From Solea solea (taxonomy: Eukaryota; Chordata; Actinopteri; Pleuronectiformes; Soleidae), in assembly GCF_958295425.1 (NCBI RefSeq), contig NC_081134.1, positions 731,001 to 795,000 on the forward strand: a stretch of DNA of 64,000 nt, read 5' to 3'. Numbering within the stretch: position 1 is the stretch's first letter; every line of letters begins with the position of its first letter. The position numbers and the translations under genes are program-made. Positions 49,290 to 61,859 of this stretch are shown piece by piece. The notes below the pieces were generated by a model. It did not search any database and was not told the DNA's origin. It saw only the letters and a list, made by a program, of their open reading frames with translations.

Positions 49290-49760
49290 CCCTTTTCCTG
49301 ACTCCTCTTCACAATTAAATTGCCTGCAGATGAGCACAGCCTGCATTTGTCAGACAGCTTTTCCCCTGCTTCACACTCGTCTATATACGGCTGTTGATTA
49401 ATTCGGGTCGATATGTGCCGCGTGTCACGAGCAGAAAATTAGTATAAGGCTTATTAATCTTAGGCTGTTACGTGATGGCTGGTTTCAGTCGGAGGTCAGT
49501 GCCAGAGCAGGAAGATAAACATAATTGTCATCTTATTATTTAGCGCCCACTATTGCTGCATCTTTTGTCTTTTATCGACTCGAAAAAAAAAAGAAATCAT
49601 ATTTAGTAAAAGATTTATTTGGATTCACGCAGAGACGAAATGTTAAGCCATGGCTTTGCAGTGGAGAGGTTGCTTTGAGTAAACCAAAGCTCAGAGGGGA
49701 TTACACAAGATTAATTATTTGTAATTACGATTTCCTTATTTGAATCCAGCTGGATGATCA
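49290..49760. promoter_or_regulatory. Candidate conserved non-coding element
   Basis: Repeat-free stretch rich in ATTA-type cores (gattaattcgg, ttattaatctta, gattaattatttgtaattac) and with gcttattaatc. It resembles vertebrate developmental enhancers in composition. Conservation is not shown by one sequence. Confidence 0.3.
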
Positions 49761-50574
49761 TGTCAGATATCCTCCCCCTCAACCATGGTTTTAATTTCAG
49801 CCCCAAATGCCTGGTGTTGTTCCGCGCACTCACATCAGAGGTGGTCTGATGACTCTGCCGTCGCTCTAGTGAAGACTCACTCCTCTGGGTTTCAGCTCAT
49901 TTTCACAAGCTTTACTCACCAATTGTGTCACTTCCCCAGTGGCACGCAGTGCACTGTGTTATTCATGTCTGTGAAAGACAAGGCAGTGGATAAAGAAGCA
50001 TTTAAAGAATAATTGTGATTGTGTGAAACAATGTTGTCACTGCCCTTGAAGTGCTGCTCTGAATTAGCCACTTAATGGCCAAAAACAAGCTGAAGCTATG
50101 TGACCTAAACATGTTTTGCCAGCTATGACACTCACACTATATTGTAGTGAAATGATGTTGAATAAAACGCAGCAATCAGGGATTTCTTCTTCTGTGTTGT
50201 GGCTCTTAGACTGAGACTGTGCGTGTATACGTAGCAATGAGCAACCAGGGGGGAAGTCCATTTAAATTTGAACTTGAAGTTCCAGATGAGTTTATGGTCT
50301 CAGTTACTACCTGCAGCTCTTATTCAAGTTTGTAAATGATGTTCCCATTTAGAAGAAAATAGACTGTAAGCACGTACAGTGCGGTATGAGTGGACACCAG
50401 TGGTGTTGTCCAATAGAAGGCTGACTGCAGGTGACGTCTGTGAACTCACAGTTCTCAGCAGTTTCAATAAGTGACATGGAAATGAGAGTTCATTTAGAAA
50501 CAACAAGACTGAAGCTCAGTGTGGAATTACAAAAAGCTTTAAAATGTACTTTCTTTATTGAAGTCTATTTGGTT

Positions 50575-50611
<37 letters not shown>

Positions 50612-51120
50612 GAAGACACACCTGCATGTTCTCCCTCCTGAATGATTTGTAATAACTGTGATGATCCTTTGACATTTCTCATCAAATGAATCGCGTTTAT
50701 GACCAAACAGCTTAACTACCGACGTGCAGACATAACTTATGTTCAGTCATGCTCGCTTTCTAATGACTTGTCTTTCCAAAGCAACACATGGAGTGACCTT
50801 GTTGATCCACTCTTAGCCAGCATCACATTACAATCAGTGCTCTCACAATATCAGTCCATCAGTCCGTGTTTCTTTTGTTCCCTTTGTATGAAGCGCTTGT
50901 TTCATTTTAAAACGCTGCAGAGTCGAGAGAAAGGGCCTGGGAGATCACCCCCACCCCCCCCCTCCCCCCTCTCCTCCCCCCCTCTCTCTCCCTCTCTGTC
51001 GTTCTTCGTTAGCAGAGCAGATGGTGTGAGTGAGCAGGCCAGTCATTTCTAAATCAATAGCTGGGCACACGGGATCACTGTGTGTATTTGGAAAAACCCC
51101 ATAACACATACCCAGTGGTA

Positions 51121-51172
51121 CACACACACACACACACACGCACACACACGCACACACACACACACACACACA
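51121..51172. repeat. (AC)n microsatellite
   Basis: AC run with two cg interruptions. Confidence 0.95.
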
Positions 51173-51914
51173 CCAAAAAGCAACACACATGACAGACAAA
51201 AATACTGGTGCATGCAACATACACATCAGACTGAGACCTCAGTGGTCCCATTGTGTATGTACACAAAACAGAATACACACAAACCCACACACTAAATGGG
51301 GGGTAGAAGGAGAAGCGAGGGAAGGAGATGGAGAGTAAACTAATAGCCCTGCAGCTTATTTCTGCAGACAAGCTGTTGTTTAATATGACTGCAGCAGACG
51401 CCGGCCCCACGACAATCATTTAAACCTCCAGAGTCTGCTTGACTGAAGGAGATGCAAGTGTCTCACTCTTCCTGCTCTTCCCTCTTATATTGTCCTCTTC
51501 CTCAGTCTGTATCTTCGGCATATCTTCCTCTCTTTCTCTCTCGATGTCTTTCAGTGAATTGCAGCAGAAGCCGGAGGTGGCGGCGGCGGCAGAGACACAT
51601 AAATGCTTCATTAACGTTATGATCCTGTTCTGTGATGAAGTGATGACTGTCAGTAAGACGTGAGGCAAATGAAGAGGCAGTGGGACTAAAGCCTTCTGTT
51701 GTTTTATCCTCCAGACGCTGCTGCTTTGTTGAAGTCCTTCGTCCTGAATGACCATATTTTGTTGGTCCCTTCCCTCCTGCAGGACCCGCACAAGTGTATT
51801 CTGAAGTATCCCTGCAAATTACACATTTATTGTCATGGTTACAACAAGAAGCATGCAATTTAAAGTGCACAGACGATCACCTTCAGTGGTTTGGGGGCAG
51901 AGCTGTGATGAGAG

Positions 51915-52010
51915 GGACGGTGGAATGTATCAGAAGGAGGCAGCGGTCGACCAGCAAAACACTGATATTCTCTGTAGACTTTGGTGCAGGAGAGTGAACG
52001 CTTCACAAAC
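51915..52010 (+). repeat. Dispersed repeat family C, copy 4
   Basis: Carries aggaggcagcggtcgacc then tctctgtagactttggtgca, collinear with copies 1 and 2. Confidence 0.5.
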
Positions 52011-53058
52011 TTAATTGCCTAACAATGAGATAAGGCTGCAAACATATTTGATGTTTGACAGCAGGTGTAGAGTTTATTCTGTGAGCCTGTTGTGTCTCGT
52101 ACGAGCAGCAAGAGACAGCAAGAATCCACATGTGTTAGAACACGTATGAAAAAACCTGGACTTTTCTTTTAAACTGCACAAGAGTGTAATCCTGAGTCTA
52201 AACTGTGCTACAGTAGTATTCATGTCAGGTGCTGTTGTGGACGCTCTGCTCCACTCTGGAGACACTTTCACATCTGGAACACTATTGTTTACTAGATAAA
52301 AGCATCTCTATGTGTGTGTGTGTGTGCATACTTGTATTTGTTGCCTCTCCAGGACCTTTTCTGACTAAACCTCTGAGCTTGTCAGGACCAGGAGTCCTCA
52401 TGGAGACCAAAACCAAGTCCTGATCTAATCTCTGAGGAACTGGTTAAGTTTAGAGCTAAGATTGTTGTTATGGTTGAGTTTGTTTAGGTTGTCCAGGTGA
52501 ATGGAAGTCAATGCAGTGTCCTAAGAAGAATAGCTGTGCAAACCTGTGTGTGTGTGTGTGTGGTAAAGTATGTTGTATCCCCTTTGACAGACTGTGTTGA
52601 ATATTACATGCATCCCCTGGTGTTAGTTGTTAAAAACTGAAGGTATGTGCCATGTAATATTCATCCAGCAGAGCCCATGCAGGATCAGCGGCACAGACCA
52701 TAATAAGCCTCATATTCACCCCCATTCACACCCACAATGAGCTTAAAACACAGGCATGATGAAAGATGCATTAGAGGTCTGAGGCCCACGGTTGCATACT
52801 AATGTTCGGACACACGTTCCGTCTGTGGAACAAAACACAGGAAATACACACGGGGAACATCAAGCGGTGTGTCTGTTGTTTCTTTCTTTCTTCTTCCTCT
52901 CTTTTCTGCCCCCTCTTCTTCTTCTCCGTTGCCGCCCCTCTCCACCCCCAGTGGACGCCTGTCTGCAGCTTGTTATCCGCTGGCGTGAGGCGGAGTGTGA
53001 CAGTGTGATAATCCATGCCAATGTGTGCTGCTGACCCTGTGATGTGCTGCTAGACCTG

Positions 53059-53129
53059 TGTGTGTGTGTGCACGTGTGTGTGTGTGTGCACGTGTGTGTG
53101 TGCACGTGTGTGTGTGTGTGTGTGTGTGC
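53059..53129. repeat. (GT)n microsatellite with cacg interruptions
   Basis: TG blocks separated by gcacgtg motifs at roughly regular spacing. Confidence 0.95.
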
Positions 53130-53282
53130 ATTCTGATGTACAGCTGCACTCGAAGGCTTCCTTTGCTTTGCTGTTTATCAGGCTGATGCACACATTGATG
53201 CATCCAGGATGTGAAGGAGCGTCCTGTTTTATATATACATTATTACAGGTGTGAGAGTGTGTGTGTGTGTGTGTGCGTGTGT

Positions 53283-53314
<32 letters not shown>

Positions 53315-54975
53315 AGAGAGAGCATTGTCTTTAACACATAGCTCAGTCCATGTTCAGGGTGAGAGAGCCTCTTCAGTCAGATTGCTGACACAGCAGTCTT
53401 ACATTATGTCAGAGCAATCAATGTTTAAGGTTTATTCTTGATTACATGGAGTCACTTAATATCATGTTATAAAAACACGACACACATCATGTGTGGCTGA
53501 GACACAGCTGCCAGAGAGCGGATAAAAGTGTCATTTTAATAACATTTACATTTATAAGCTTGTTTGGTGTTTTACTTCCAGTCGTCCACATTATTATTTA
53601 CGTTGTTTTAGATTTAATTCCCTATTTTTAACATGAATAGACTTATTTTGCAGGATAAATAAGTTCCTGTTGTGAAGTATACGTCGTTCCATATGAACAC
53701 AAACACTTTTACATGTGTGACACACCATCATGCATAACTTTATTGTGATAACATGATGGAATATTGTGTTTAAATTGCTCACCCGTGACTGAACAGTCCC
53801 CTCTTGACCAGATCAGACACTCATTGGCCCTCAGGTCATTTCAGTTTGACATCCCATAAATCACCAACACTTTTCTTAACAAAACACTCCTTTGGTATTC
53901 ACAGATGGTCATGGAAGTGTGAGACAATTTAATAATTAGGTGCAAACACAAGAAACAGATGAATGGTGCGTCACATGGACTTTGTATGTTAACATTTTCC
54001 AAAAACTGCCGATATCTGATATCATGTCTTTTTAGTATTTGTTTCATTAGTTAATCCAGAGGGATTCAACATGACAAGTAAAGAGGTTAAACGTCAGCAT
54101 CCTGCAGCAGAGCCCTGCAGCATCCCTCTGTGAAAACCTCCCCTAAATTCTATAATGTGTTGATGAATTCTCTAGAACTTTGTCTGACAGCGTAACAGAA
54201 AGAGTCACGACGGCTTATTGAAAACCAGGAAGTGGCCGTGCATAGACTTCCTGGCCGTCACTGAACTGACGCAATCTAGTGGCACCGGTGTTTCAAAGCC
54301 AGAACCAGGCGTAAATATGCGCTCATAAAAACACCAACAAATATTAGATTATTGTTTTAAATACGTTTGAATTCCACATAATAATACAAACACGTGTGAT
54401 AAGTCTTATCACATGTGCCTCCTTTAAATGTTTGTTTGCCCTTGAAACGCTAATTAGCAAATTGATGCATATCAGATTTTTGAAAAAGAAGATAAATGCA
54501 TTTTATTAATTAACATGTTAGTTCTTTAATTAAACAGCTTTTTCACATTGGTTTCTGTGTTACAGTGATGTTTAAAATAGGCATTTGATAACATTATGTT
54601 TTTGTATCAGTGACAAGTGTGTGTGTGTGTGTGAAACACCATTTTTGGTCATTATTATAATTTATAATACACACACCTTTGTCCCATTTTCGTCTCCCTG
54701 TGATATTTGGATTTTACCTCTGAACCACCATACCACCCCATAATGGGGCTTTAACATTTCACACATTATGAATTCATTTGCACACTCACACACTTCAGTC
54801 TGATGATTTAATTAGATTCACATGCCCGGCTTTACATTTCAACTAATCAAGATAACCTGGACACAAACACAGATATATGCACTCACACAGAACACACATG
54901 GAACACAGTGGGCACAAATAAAAATCTGATTATGTTATTATCGTCATGGAAACGAGCTGACGGGAAGCAAAAAGC

Positions 54976-55091
54976 AACCCCCCTCTCTCTCCCTCTCTCC
55001 CCCTCTCTCTCCCTCTCTCTCCCCCTCTCTCTCCCTCTCTCCCCCTCTCTCTCCCTCTCTCTCCCCCTCTCTCTCCCTCTCTCTCTCTCCA
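54976..55091. repeat. CT-rich minisatellite
   Basis: Higher-order array of ccctctctct and ccctctctcc blocks, all pyrimidine on the plus strand. Confidence 0.9.
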
Positions 55092-55397
55092 GGCTACTGG
55101 GAAAATTGGCCAAAAGTAAAGGTATTAGTGTTGGACTGTTTCCAAGCATTCACTCCTCACACACACACACACACACAGTAGTATGTCCATAGTTATGAGG
55201 GAACACTAAATTGTCTGCAGATTTAAGGACATTTATTGAAAGAAAACACATGTGTCCTCCTCCTCCTCCTCCTCCTCCTTTTTACCTTAACCATCAGAGC
55301 TGAGACAGTGACGGCGATCCTCACTGTAACCTTCATAACCATAACCATCAGTCTAATGAAGGGGAGCAGCCAAAACTTGTTTTTGTCCACATAACAA

Positions 55398-55403
<6 letters not shown>

Positions 55404-55438
<35 letters not shown>
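55404..55438. repeat. (AC)n microsatellite
   Basis: About 17 AC units. Confidence 0.95.
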
Positions 55439-55440
<2 letters not shown>

Positions 55441-56369
55441 CTTCAGGCTTGGACACAAATATTTCCCCCAGTGCACTGTTTATACACCCAGAGCTCCCTC
55501 TGCTGGTGACAGGGGTAACTGCAGACACTGAGCTGACTTCCACAGATTAAGATCAAGTGCCTGAGAGGTTGCTTTCACTTGATCAAACAGCGTAGTGTAT
55601 ACATTACTGTACATTACTGTACATTAATACACGATAACACAGCAAACATCGAAACTGCACCACACATTCTCCATGTGATACATTTGCTCCAGAGAAAAGT
55701 GTTTTGTTACCTAGATTTTAAAGTGAAATTATTCAGGAGGTTTCAAACAATGTGTCAGCTGATATTTAACCTGGAGTCACATGGAGTCACAGTACAAGGA
55801 TCACACACACACACACACACACACACAAACCTGCTCACACTGATGTAAACACAATGATCACGTATGCATAACCTTCTAGTACATTCTGTGGTGTCCACAC
55901 ACCTGGTGGTGACAGTGTCTCCTGCTGTGTATTAGCATCTGCTCAGTAATCTGGTCCAGATGAGGAGAATGTTAATTAAAAGTAATCACAGTGGCTCGTG
56001 ATGGCCGAGCGGCATTCATACACGAGTGACATCACAGCTGCGGCGCAGGGTTCTGCTTTCAGCAGATGCTCAGTATCCAGACGAGGCTGACGGTGATCAC
56101 AGCACTTTAGTGTAAAACAACAATAGAAGAGGCAACTTTTATATTCTTATTCTCCAGGAAAAAACTCAATTCACTGATCTTCTGTCCTTCAAAAATAGTT
56201 TTTATACTTAGAATCTTGGATACAATTGAAATTGAATAGTCACTTCCTTCCTTACCTATGAAAATGGGTTTTTTTTGTAAAAGGGTGGGGAAGGGTGTTG
56301 TCACCTCCCACTTCCAAGAGGTGTGACCAACGGACATAGATGAAAATGCCTCTGTACTTAATTGGATAG

Positions 56370-56690
56370 AGCTAGAGTCAGACCAGTGATCCAGATGACG
56401 TATGCAGAGGGTTAGGGATAGAAAAAGTGTCAACAAACGTGCTTGTTGTAGTTTTCCAGGAGACTTTTGGCCGGAGAGCTCGGCGGAGCAAGGAGCTTCA
56501 AATGGAAGCAACAGAAAGACCAAAGACAGTTTGTTTGGTTGCTGCCATGTTGGATGTAAAAGCTGCCAGACGTAGCTTCTCTGTCGTCGAGTTAAACCAT
56601 GAAAAAAACACCTGTTTGTGATTGGTTCCTTTTCTCGGACATTTCTACAGAGAAAAACCAAATCACTGGCAGATTCAACTGGGTTCACTT
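56370..56690 (+). repeat. Dispersed repeat family B, copy 3
   Basis: Collinear with copy 1. The 193-codon open frame on the opposite strand (56107-56688) runs through this repeat and is not considered a gene. The repeat may extend left to about 56107. Confidence 0.7.
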
Positions 56691-58284
56691 GACCAGTTGA
56701 AAACCATGCACTATATTAAGACAGGCCCTGAGAACGGCTTTGTTATTTGCTGCATGTAAGACTTTGGTCAAGTCTTCATCACTGGAAGATCCTGACTGTG
56801 AGTGTGTGGTCAGCCTCCACGCAGCCTCGCAGCCTGCAGCCTGCAGCACTTTTAACCTGCTTTTTATTTGATGTGCTATAAAGAGGAAGGCTCAATTTTC
56901 CCCGCAGAATTCCCTTCATGCTGGAGAGCTTGTGGAGGTGCATGAAATCTCCTACATATTGAGACTCTTTCTCCCCTGATATTTAAACCTTTAGCTCTGC
57001 TTCCCATTTGCCTTTAATGCAAATTGTTGATTCTCACCTTCCTCATGTAGCAGGAGCACAGGAAGTGACAACACACGGTGGAACACAGCGTGTAAATAGT
57101 TTGGTTGTTTTTCTCCTTTTATGAAGCAGAAATGGAATCATTGTTATATTATTAAAAGAAGAATGTTAAATTATTACTTTCCACTATTTAACGTGATGAC
57201 ATCAGCACACTCAGGTCAAAGTGCAAGGAGGATGAGTGAGGATGCGATTCACTCATCAGACAGAGGGTGTGACGCAGCATCACGCCGGAGCTTTACAGAG
57301 TTTCTTGGCATCTCCGCATCTTTGAACACAAACAGCCTGCAGGGTCAGAGCGCAGCCTCGTCATCATCTTCTGCAAAGAGGATTTATTTAGCTTGGTGGG
57401 AGAGTGTGAGAGGGGAAGCCTTTCACACTCCCAGAGGCTGTCACGCATAAGCACAATCCAGTGAAAGCATGTTCGCTGGAGGGAAGAGAAGAAAAAAGCA
57501 GGCACACATGTGTGGAGCAGAGTGCCAGACAAAATAATTAGAGTTGTAATAAGCAGGAAAAACTATCCCGGACTAAAAGGATGTTTACGAAGTGTGCAGC
57601 TCCTGAAGCTGGAAATGAGGGGGCCGTGTCTGCCATCACTGATGTAATGAAAACACACCAGCAGCTTTGTGTTTGTGCTCAGTGGAGCAGGAAGTGGAGT
57701 CAGTGAGACACTGGAATGAACTGTATGCATGAACGATAACACCAAAAACTGATCAAACAACCCGAGCGGGCTGCTCCCGCTGATTCAATCAAGAGTTACC
57801 CCCCCCTCCCAAACTCCTGCTGTTACCATGCTGTGACCATGCTGGGACGATGCGACGGACATTCCTGCAGTAAACTTAGAGTTGTATGTTCAGTGTTATA
57901 CAGTGTTCACTTCTAAATACCATGATTATAACGTGCTTCACACTATTGTACATGAGTGACACGACATTATAATAAACAGACTGAAGGTTCGGTCTCATGG
58001 ACTAAAACAATATATGATTTGTTTGCTGCATCGTTCATCTGAAAACAAGCTCCGTCAAGCAGTACTATCAGAAGTGACAGTGTTTGTGTTGATGCAGCGA
58101 GTGGAGACAAGAAGTCCTTTCTGAAAGTGTCTTTCTTTGTGTTTGGACTCAAACCTGCTGTTTACTGCTGTCTCGCTCTTTAGTAGTGCAGTGTTGCTGC
58201 TGCCTCCATCTGTCTTAACACACAACAAAGCACATCCTGTGTGCAGTGCAGGAATGTTGCTGGACTACCCGAGATTCAAACACA

Positions 58285-58562
58285 TTCAAGTCTATCACTT
58301 TATCCTCCACACGAGTGGAGCTGGCAGCCAATCCGAGCTGACTCAGGGTGAAAGGTGGAGGAGTTGACCCTGGACAGGTTGCCAGTCCATCACACAGAGA
58401 CAGACACTCTCACACCTATGATCCATTTACAGTGTCCAAATTATCTCTGCACATTTTTGGACTAGATGACCTGAAAAAAACCCAAACAAAAACATCTTCA
58501 GTCAAGGATTCGAACCAGTGACTTTTCCTGCTGTGAGGCAGCAATGCTAGCCACTATATACA
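58285..58562 (+). repeat. Dispersed repeat family A, copy 4
   Basis: The fullest copy: tcctccacacgagtggagct, gaaaggtgg, gaccctggacaggttgccag, tccatcacacagagacagac, acagtgtccaaattatct, and a 3' part gattcgaaccagtgac and gtgaggcagcaatgctagcc. Confidence 0.75.
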
Positions 58563-60130
58563 CTATATACTATATACTATATACAGACAAAGAGTTGTCT
58601 GGAGCGGACAGGACATTTCCCGCTGTAGCTGTGAGGCAGGAAGGCTTGTTTTGTTTTGTGTGTTGAAGGAATGAAGTGACTCTGCAGCTCTGACTCAGGG
58701 AGGAGCACACTGCTGTGAAATGACCCCAGAACCTGTGTCATCTTTAGATTTTCAGGAGGGACGAGAGAACAGTGAGGAGCTGAAGCTGAAGATGAGTCTG
58801 AAAACTGTTGAGTAGAAAGAATAATGGCATATTAAAAGTATGACTGGATGATGCAGCAGAGCCACAGGTGCTGGAGCATCACTTCTCCTCACACCACTAG
58901 GTTTTTATTTTGTTAGTTGTCTTTTTCCTGCAACCGTGTCTCCCCTGATCCAAAACCATGCAGAAGACACAAACATCGCCTGCTTTGGTCCCTGTGTCCA
59001 TATTTGTGACTGACACCTCCAGTGGACACACCCCCAGCATTTCTGAGCAGAGAATGTTGCTGCTTTTTACACAATTTATGAGTCTAATTTTAAACACTAC
59101 CAACTTTTAATCCTTCAAGTTTTGCACAGCAGTGAGTAACAAATGTTCCTGAGTTTTTTTTAATAACTTGTTTAAAAGGAAGAAAACATTTAAAGTGCTG
59201 ATTTGTGTTTTTTAATTGTACAATCAAAACCAAACCTGATACCAGGGCTTGACTTTTGTCTATTTGATGAGGTGGTTAATCATCTCTCTGCGTTATGGAC
59301 CTGGTGAATGGTAAATATGCTCCTGTGCATTATTTATCTCTCATATTAGCACCCGTCTCTTCACTCACTTTGACAATTTAATTACGGAATCATCAAGACT
59401 GTTACATCAAACACATATTAAGCTAAATACAACTGTCAAAGGATGTGAAAATAATACTTCAATCACGTATGATGCATTCTATCATTGTGAACGTGAACGT
59501 GTGTGAACAGAGATGAAAATTGCAGATCTTTACGATTATATCATATTAATAAATTGTGCACTAATCGCAGCAGCCTCGTCTATAGAAATCACTTATTTTT
59601 ACACCTTGTAATCCATTTATTAAATGCTTACACTGTATTTTCAATGCAACAATTTGAATTCACACTATTTTACTCATTAAAATAACTTTAAATGCCCATG
59701 TCACTTGATGTGAACAAACCCATCCTGAGCACAACGACAACAACAATAACAATAATAATAATAATAATAATAATAACTCCATGACACGTCTCTCTCTCTC
59801 TGTCCTCTGCTTTCCTTTGTCTGGTTGTCTTCTTGTTATTATTTTTATAATTATATAATAAGCTTTATATAGAACAGATGATGTTTCTTGGTTAGATTAG
59901 ATTAGATATGATTGTATTGATCCAACATTGATGAAATTCACTTGTTACAACAGTGAAGGAAGACTGTGAATCCAATAAACAAATCGTAAAATGTTATTAT
60001 ATGAAAAAAATGTTAAATTATCATCATTTTATATCTATATTTTTTTATGTAAATGATACGATTGTTACACAAACAAAATATGATGTGCTGCTATTTATAT
60101 TGTTATTCTATCTAACTTATTATTTTACAG
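58563..60130. other. Upstream flank, no gene recognised
   Basis: AT-rich DNA with an (AAT)n microsatellite at 59741-59777 and a repeat-like segment at 59890-59960 (attgatccaacattgatgaa). Confidence 0.6.
59741..59777. repeat. (AAT)n microsatellite
   Basis: About 12 trinucleotide units. Confidence 0.95.
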
Positions 60131-60362
60131 GATAGGAGAGTGATAAATAATCAATGTTACCGTTATTGAATGAATGTGATACGACCACATACAGGATTGT
60201 GTGGATGAAAAAGCTGGAAACATCCAAACACATGAGACAGAAACACGGCGGCCATTGTTTGAAAATGTCGCCACCGGTCGACTCATCATCAACACCAGTA
60301 AACATGTCACCGGCAACAAATGTCACGTTCCTTCACTGCGCCGAGAGACGTCAGCGTTACAG
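60131..60362 (+). CDS. Candidate exon A of an unrecognised two-exon coding unit
   Basis: A good acceptor (pyrimidine-rich stretch ending ttattttacag at 60130) is followed by an open frame from ATG at 60154 to an AG/GTGAGA donor at 60362. The frame (about 69 codons) includes WMKKLETSKHMRQKHGG and a Ser/Pro/Thr-rich middle. The ATG context is weak. No family is recognised. It could be chance or an unknown repeat. Confidence 0.25.
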
Positions 60363-60504
60363 GTGAGAACATGATTTACATCATCATCATCATTATTTCA
60401 GCTTGTGTGTGTCTGTGTCTGTGTGTGTGTGTGTGTCATAATTAGAAATGTCAGAAGGTTTTTGTTTCCACTACACTGAAAATCATTTGTACTGAATTTA
60501 GTCG

Positions 60505-60760
60505 TCATCTTCTACCACTTTAACCTCCACATGAGGGTCGCGGGGGGGCACTGGTGCCAATCCCAGCTGACATGAGCAGGGTACAAACCTGGACTGGTTG
60601 CCAGTCCATCACAGAGCCACAGAGAGACAAACAACCATTCACTCTCACACTCAAGTTCAATTTAGAGTGTCCAATTATCCTAATCCTTAAATCTGCATGT
60701 TTGTGGACAGTGGGAGGAAACCGGACACCCGGAGAAACACAGAAGTGTTCTTGTTCTGAC
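60505..60760 (+). repeat. Dispersed repeat family A, copy 5
   Basis: cctccacatgagggtcgcgg, ggtgccaatcccagctgaca, ggttgccagtccatcacaga, gacaaacaaccattcactct, agagtgtccaattatcctaa and gtgggaggaaaccgg, in the family order. Confidence 0.75.
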
Positions 60761-60934
60761 AATAATGTTTGAACCTCTGGTGAGGGCAGAGTGTGGATAA
60801 ATCTCAAATCAAGTTAATGTAGTGTTTACATGAGTTCATTCATTCTTCATTGCTACCATATATAAAGTCAACAGTTTCATGGTGGTCAGACATTTTGAGC
60901 TAATGTTCTAATTCACTGCACTCATGTCTGTCAG

Positions 60935-61256
60935 TGGAGGCGCGAGCTGGTGCCAGGAGTCGGTTTTTTCGGTAGCAGCGAATAGGTTGGATTCTCAGAG
61001 CGAGTCTGGCTTGGACCTAGACTTTTGGATCAGCAGCAACGACATCTGTAGACTGGCAACCGCAAAGAGCAGGACCGACCAGAAAAGGGAGATCGGTCCG
61101 AGGAGCAGAAGCCTGACACCGGATCAGGCAGCAGCAGGACAGGAAGCATCGTCGGAAATGAGGAGAAGTACTTCACCCCTCCTACATTTCCACACCAGAG
61201 ACAAGGAAGAGGAACGACTCTCCAAGACCCTAGCACCACTAATCTTTGAACAGTGA
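60935..61256 (+). CDS. Candidate exon B of the same unit, with stop and downstream poly(A) signal
   Basis: An acceptor gtctgtcag at 60934 is in the phase needed to join exon A; the joined frame stays open to TGA at 61256 and would encode about 176 residues in total. An aataaa signal lies at 61405-61410. The predicted product is hydrophilic, Ser/Arg/Glu-rich and has no recognised domain. The same frame has its own ATG at 60924 (110 codons). The supposed intron (60363-60934) carries family A copy 5. Confidence 0.25.
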
Positions 61257-61558
61257 TTTTTATTGACTACATTCTCAATGTTTTAAGTGACTTTTATGAC
61301 TCTTTAGATACTTTTTACATAGATTTTATATTTATTTTTCTCAGGTTTGATGTTTTTATCGCTTTTTACGTAGATTTTACATGTATTTTGTTTTACGTTT
61401 TTATAATAAACAATCGTCATCGTTGTCATTCTGTGACCTGAGTTGCTGTCTATTAATTCACGTGGGCATGCACGTTTAGCCCTGTGACAAGCACATAACA
61501 TAAGGACAGTGGTCAAGTACAACAGTGCAGGCGATAAGCTGTGGTATGGAAACATACT

Positions 61559-61672
<114 letters not shown>

Positions 61673-61825
61673 GGCTGTGTGCAGGTGTGATAGATGGCTG
61701 TTTGACCACTGGGCTGCTGAAAATGGCCAAGCAGCCCTTTATGGTCCAGGAGAGAAAATGAGGCAGCTCTCCCACATCTATCCATCAGAGCCATTTAGTG
61801 GCTCGTTGGGGCCTGTAAATGGTTT

Positions 61826-61827
<2 letters not shown>

Positions 61828-61859
<32 letters not shown>
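61828..61859. repeat. (GT)n microsatellite
   Basis: About 15 TG units. Confidence 0.95.

Larger units (their letters stand above)
47331..54975. other. Upstream flank, no gene recognised
   Basis: Contains (AC)n at 50578-50608 and 51121-51172, a C-rich tract at 50945-50990, GT/AC runs at 53059-53129 and 53263-53312, family C copy 4 and a candidate conserved element at 49290-49760. The open frames seen are low complexity or have no known domain. Confidence 0.65.
55092..58284. other. Upstream flank, no gene recognised
   Basis: Holds a (TCC)n at 55256-55280, (AC)n at 55404-55438 and 55802-55828, a short acattactgt array near 55600-55626 and family B copy 3. The rest is non-coding with no recognised feature. 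Confidence 0.65.

Noticed and set aside
52860..53337. His/Thr-rich and Cys/Val-rich open frames
   Set aside because: Translations of AC/GT microsatellites.
56107..56688. 193-codon open frame on the minus strand
   Set aside because: It overlaps dispersed repeat family B, whose other copies do not keep the frame.
58500..58562. ggattcgaaccagtg segment resembling a tRNA T-arm
   Set aside because: No acceptor stem, D-arm or anticodon arm around it; it is the 3' part of family A copy 4.
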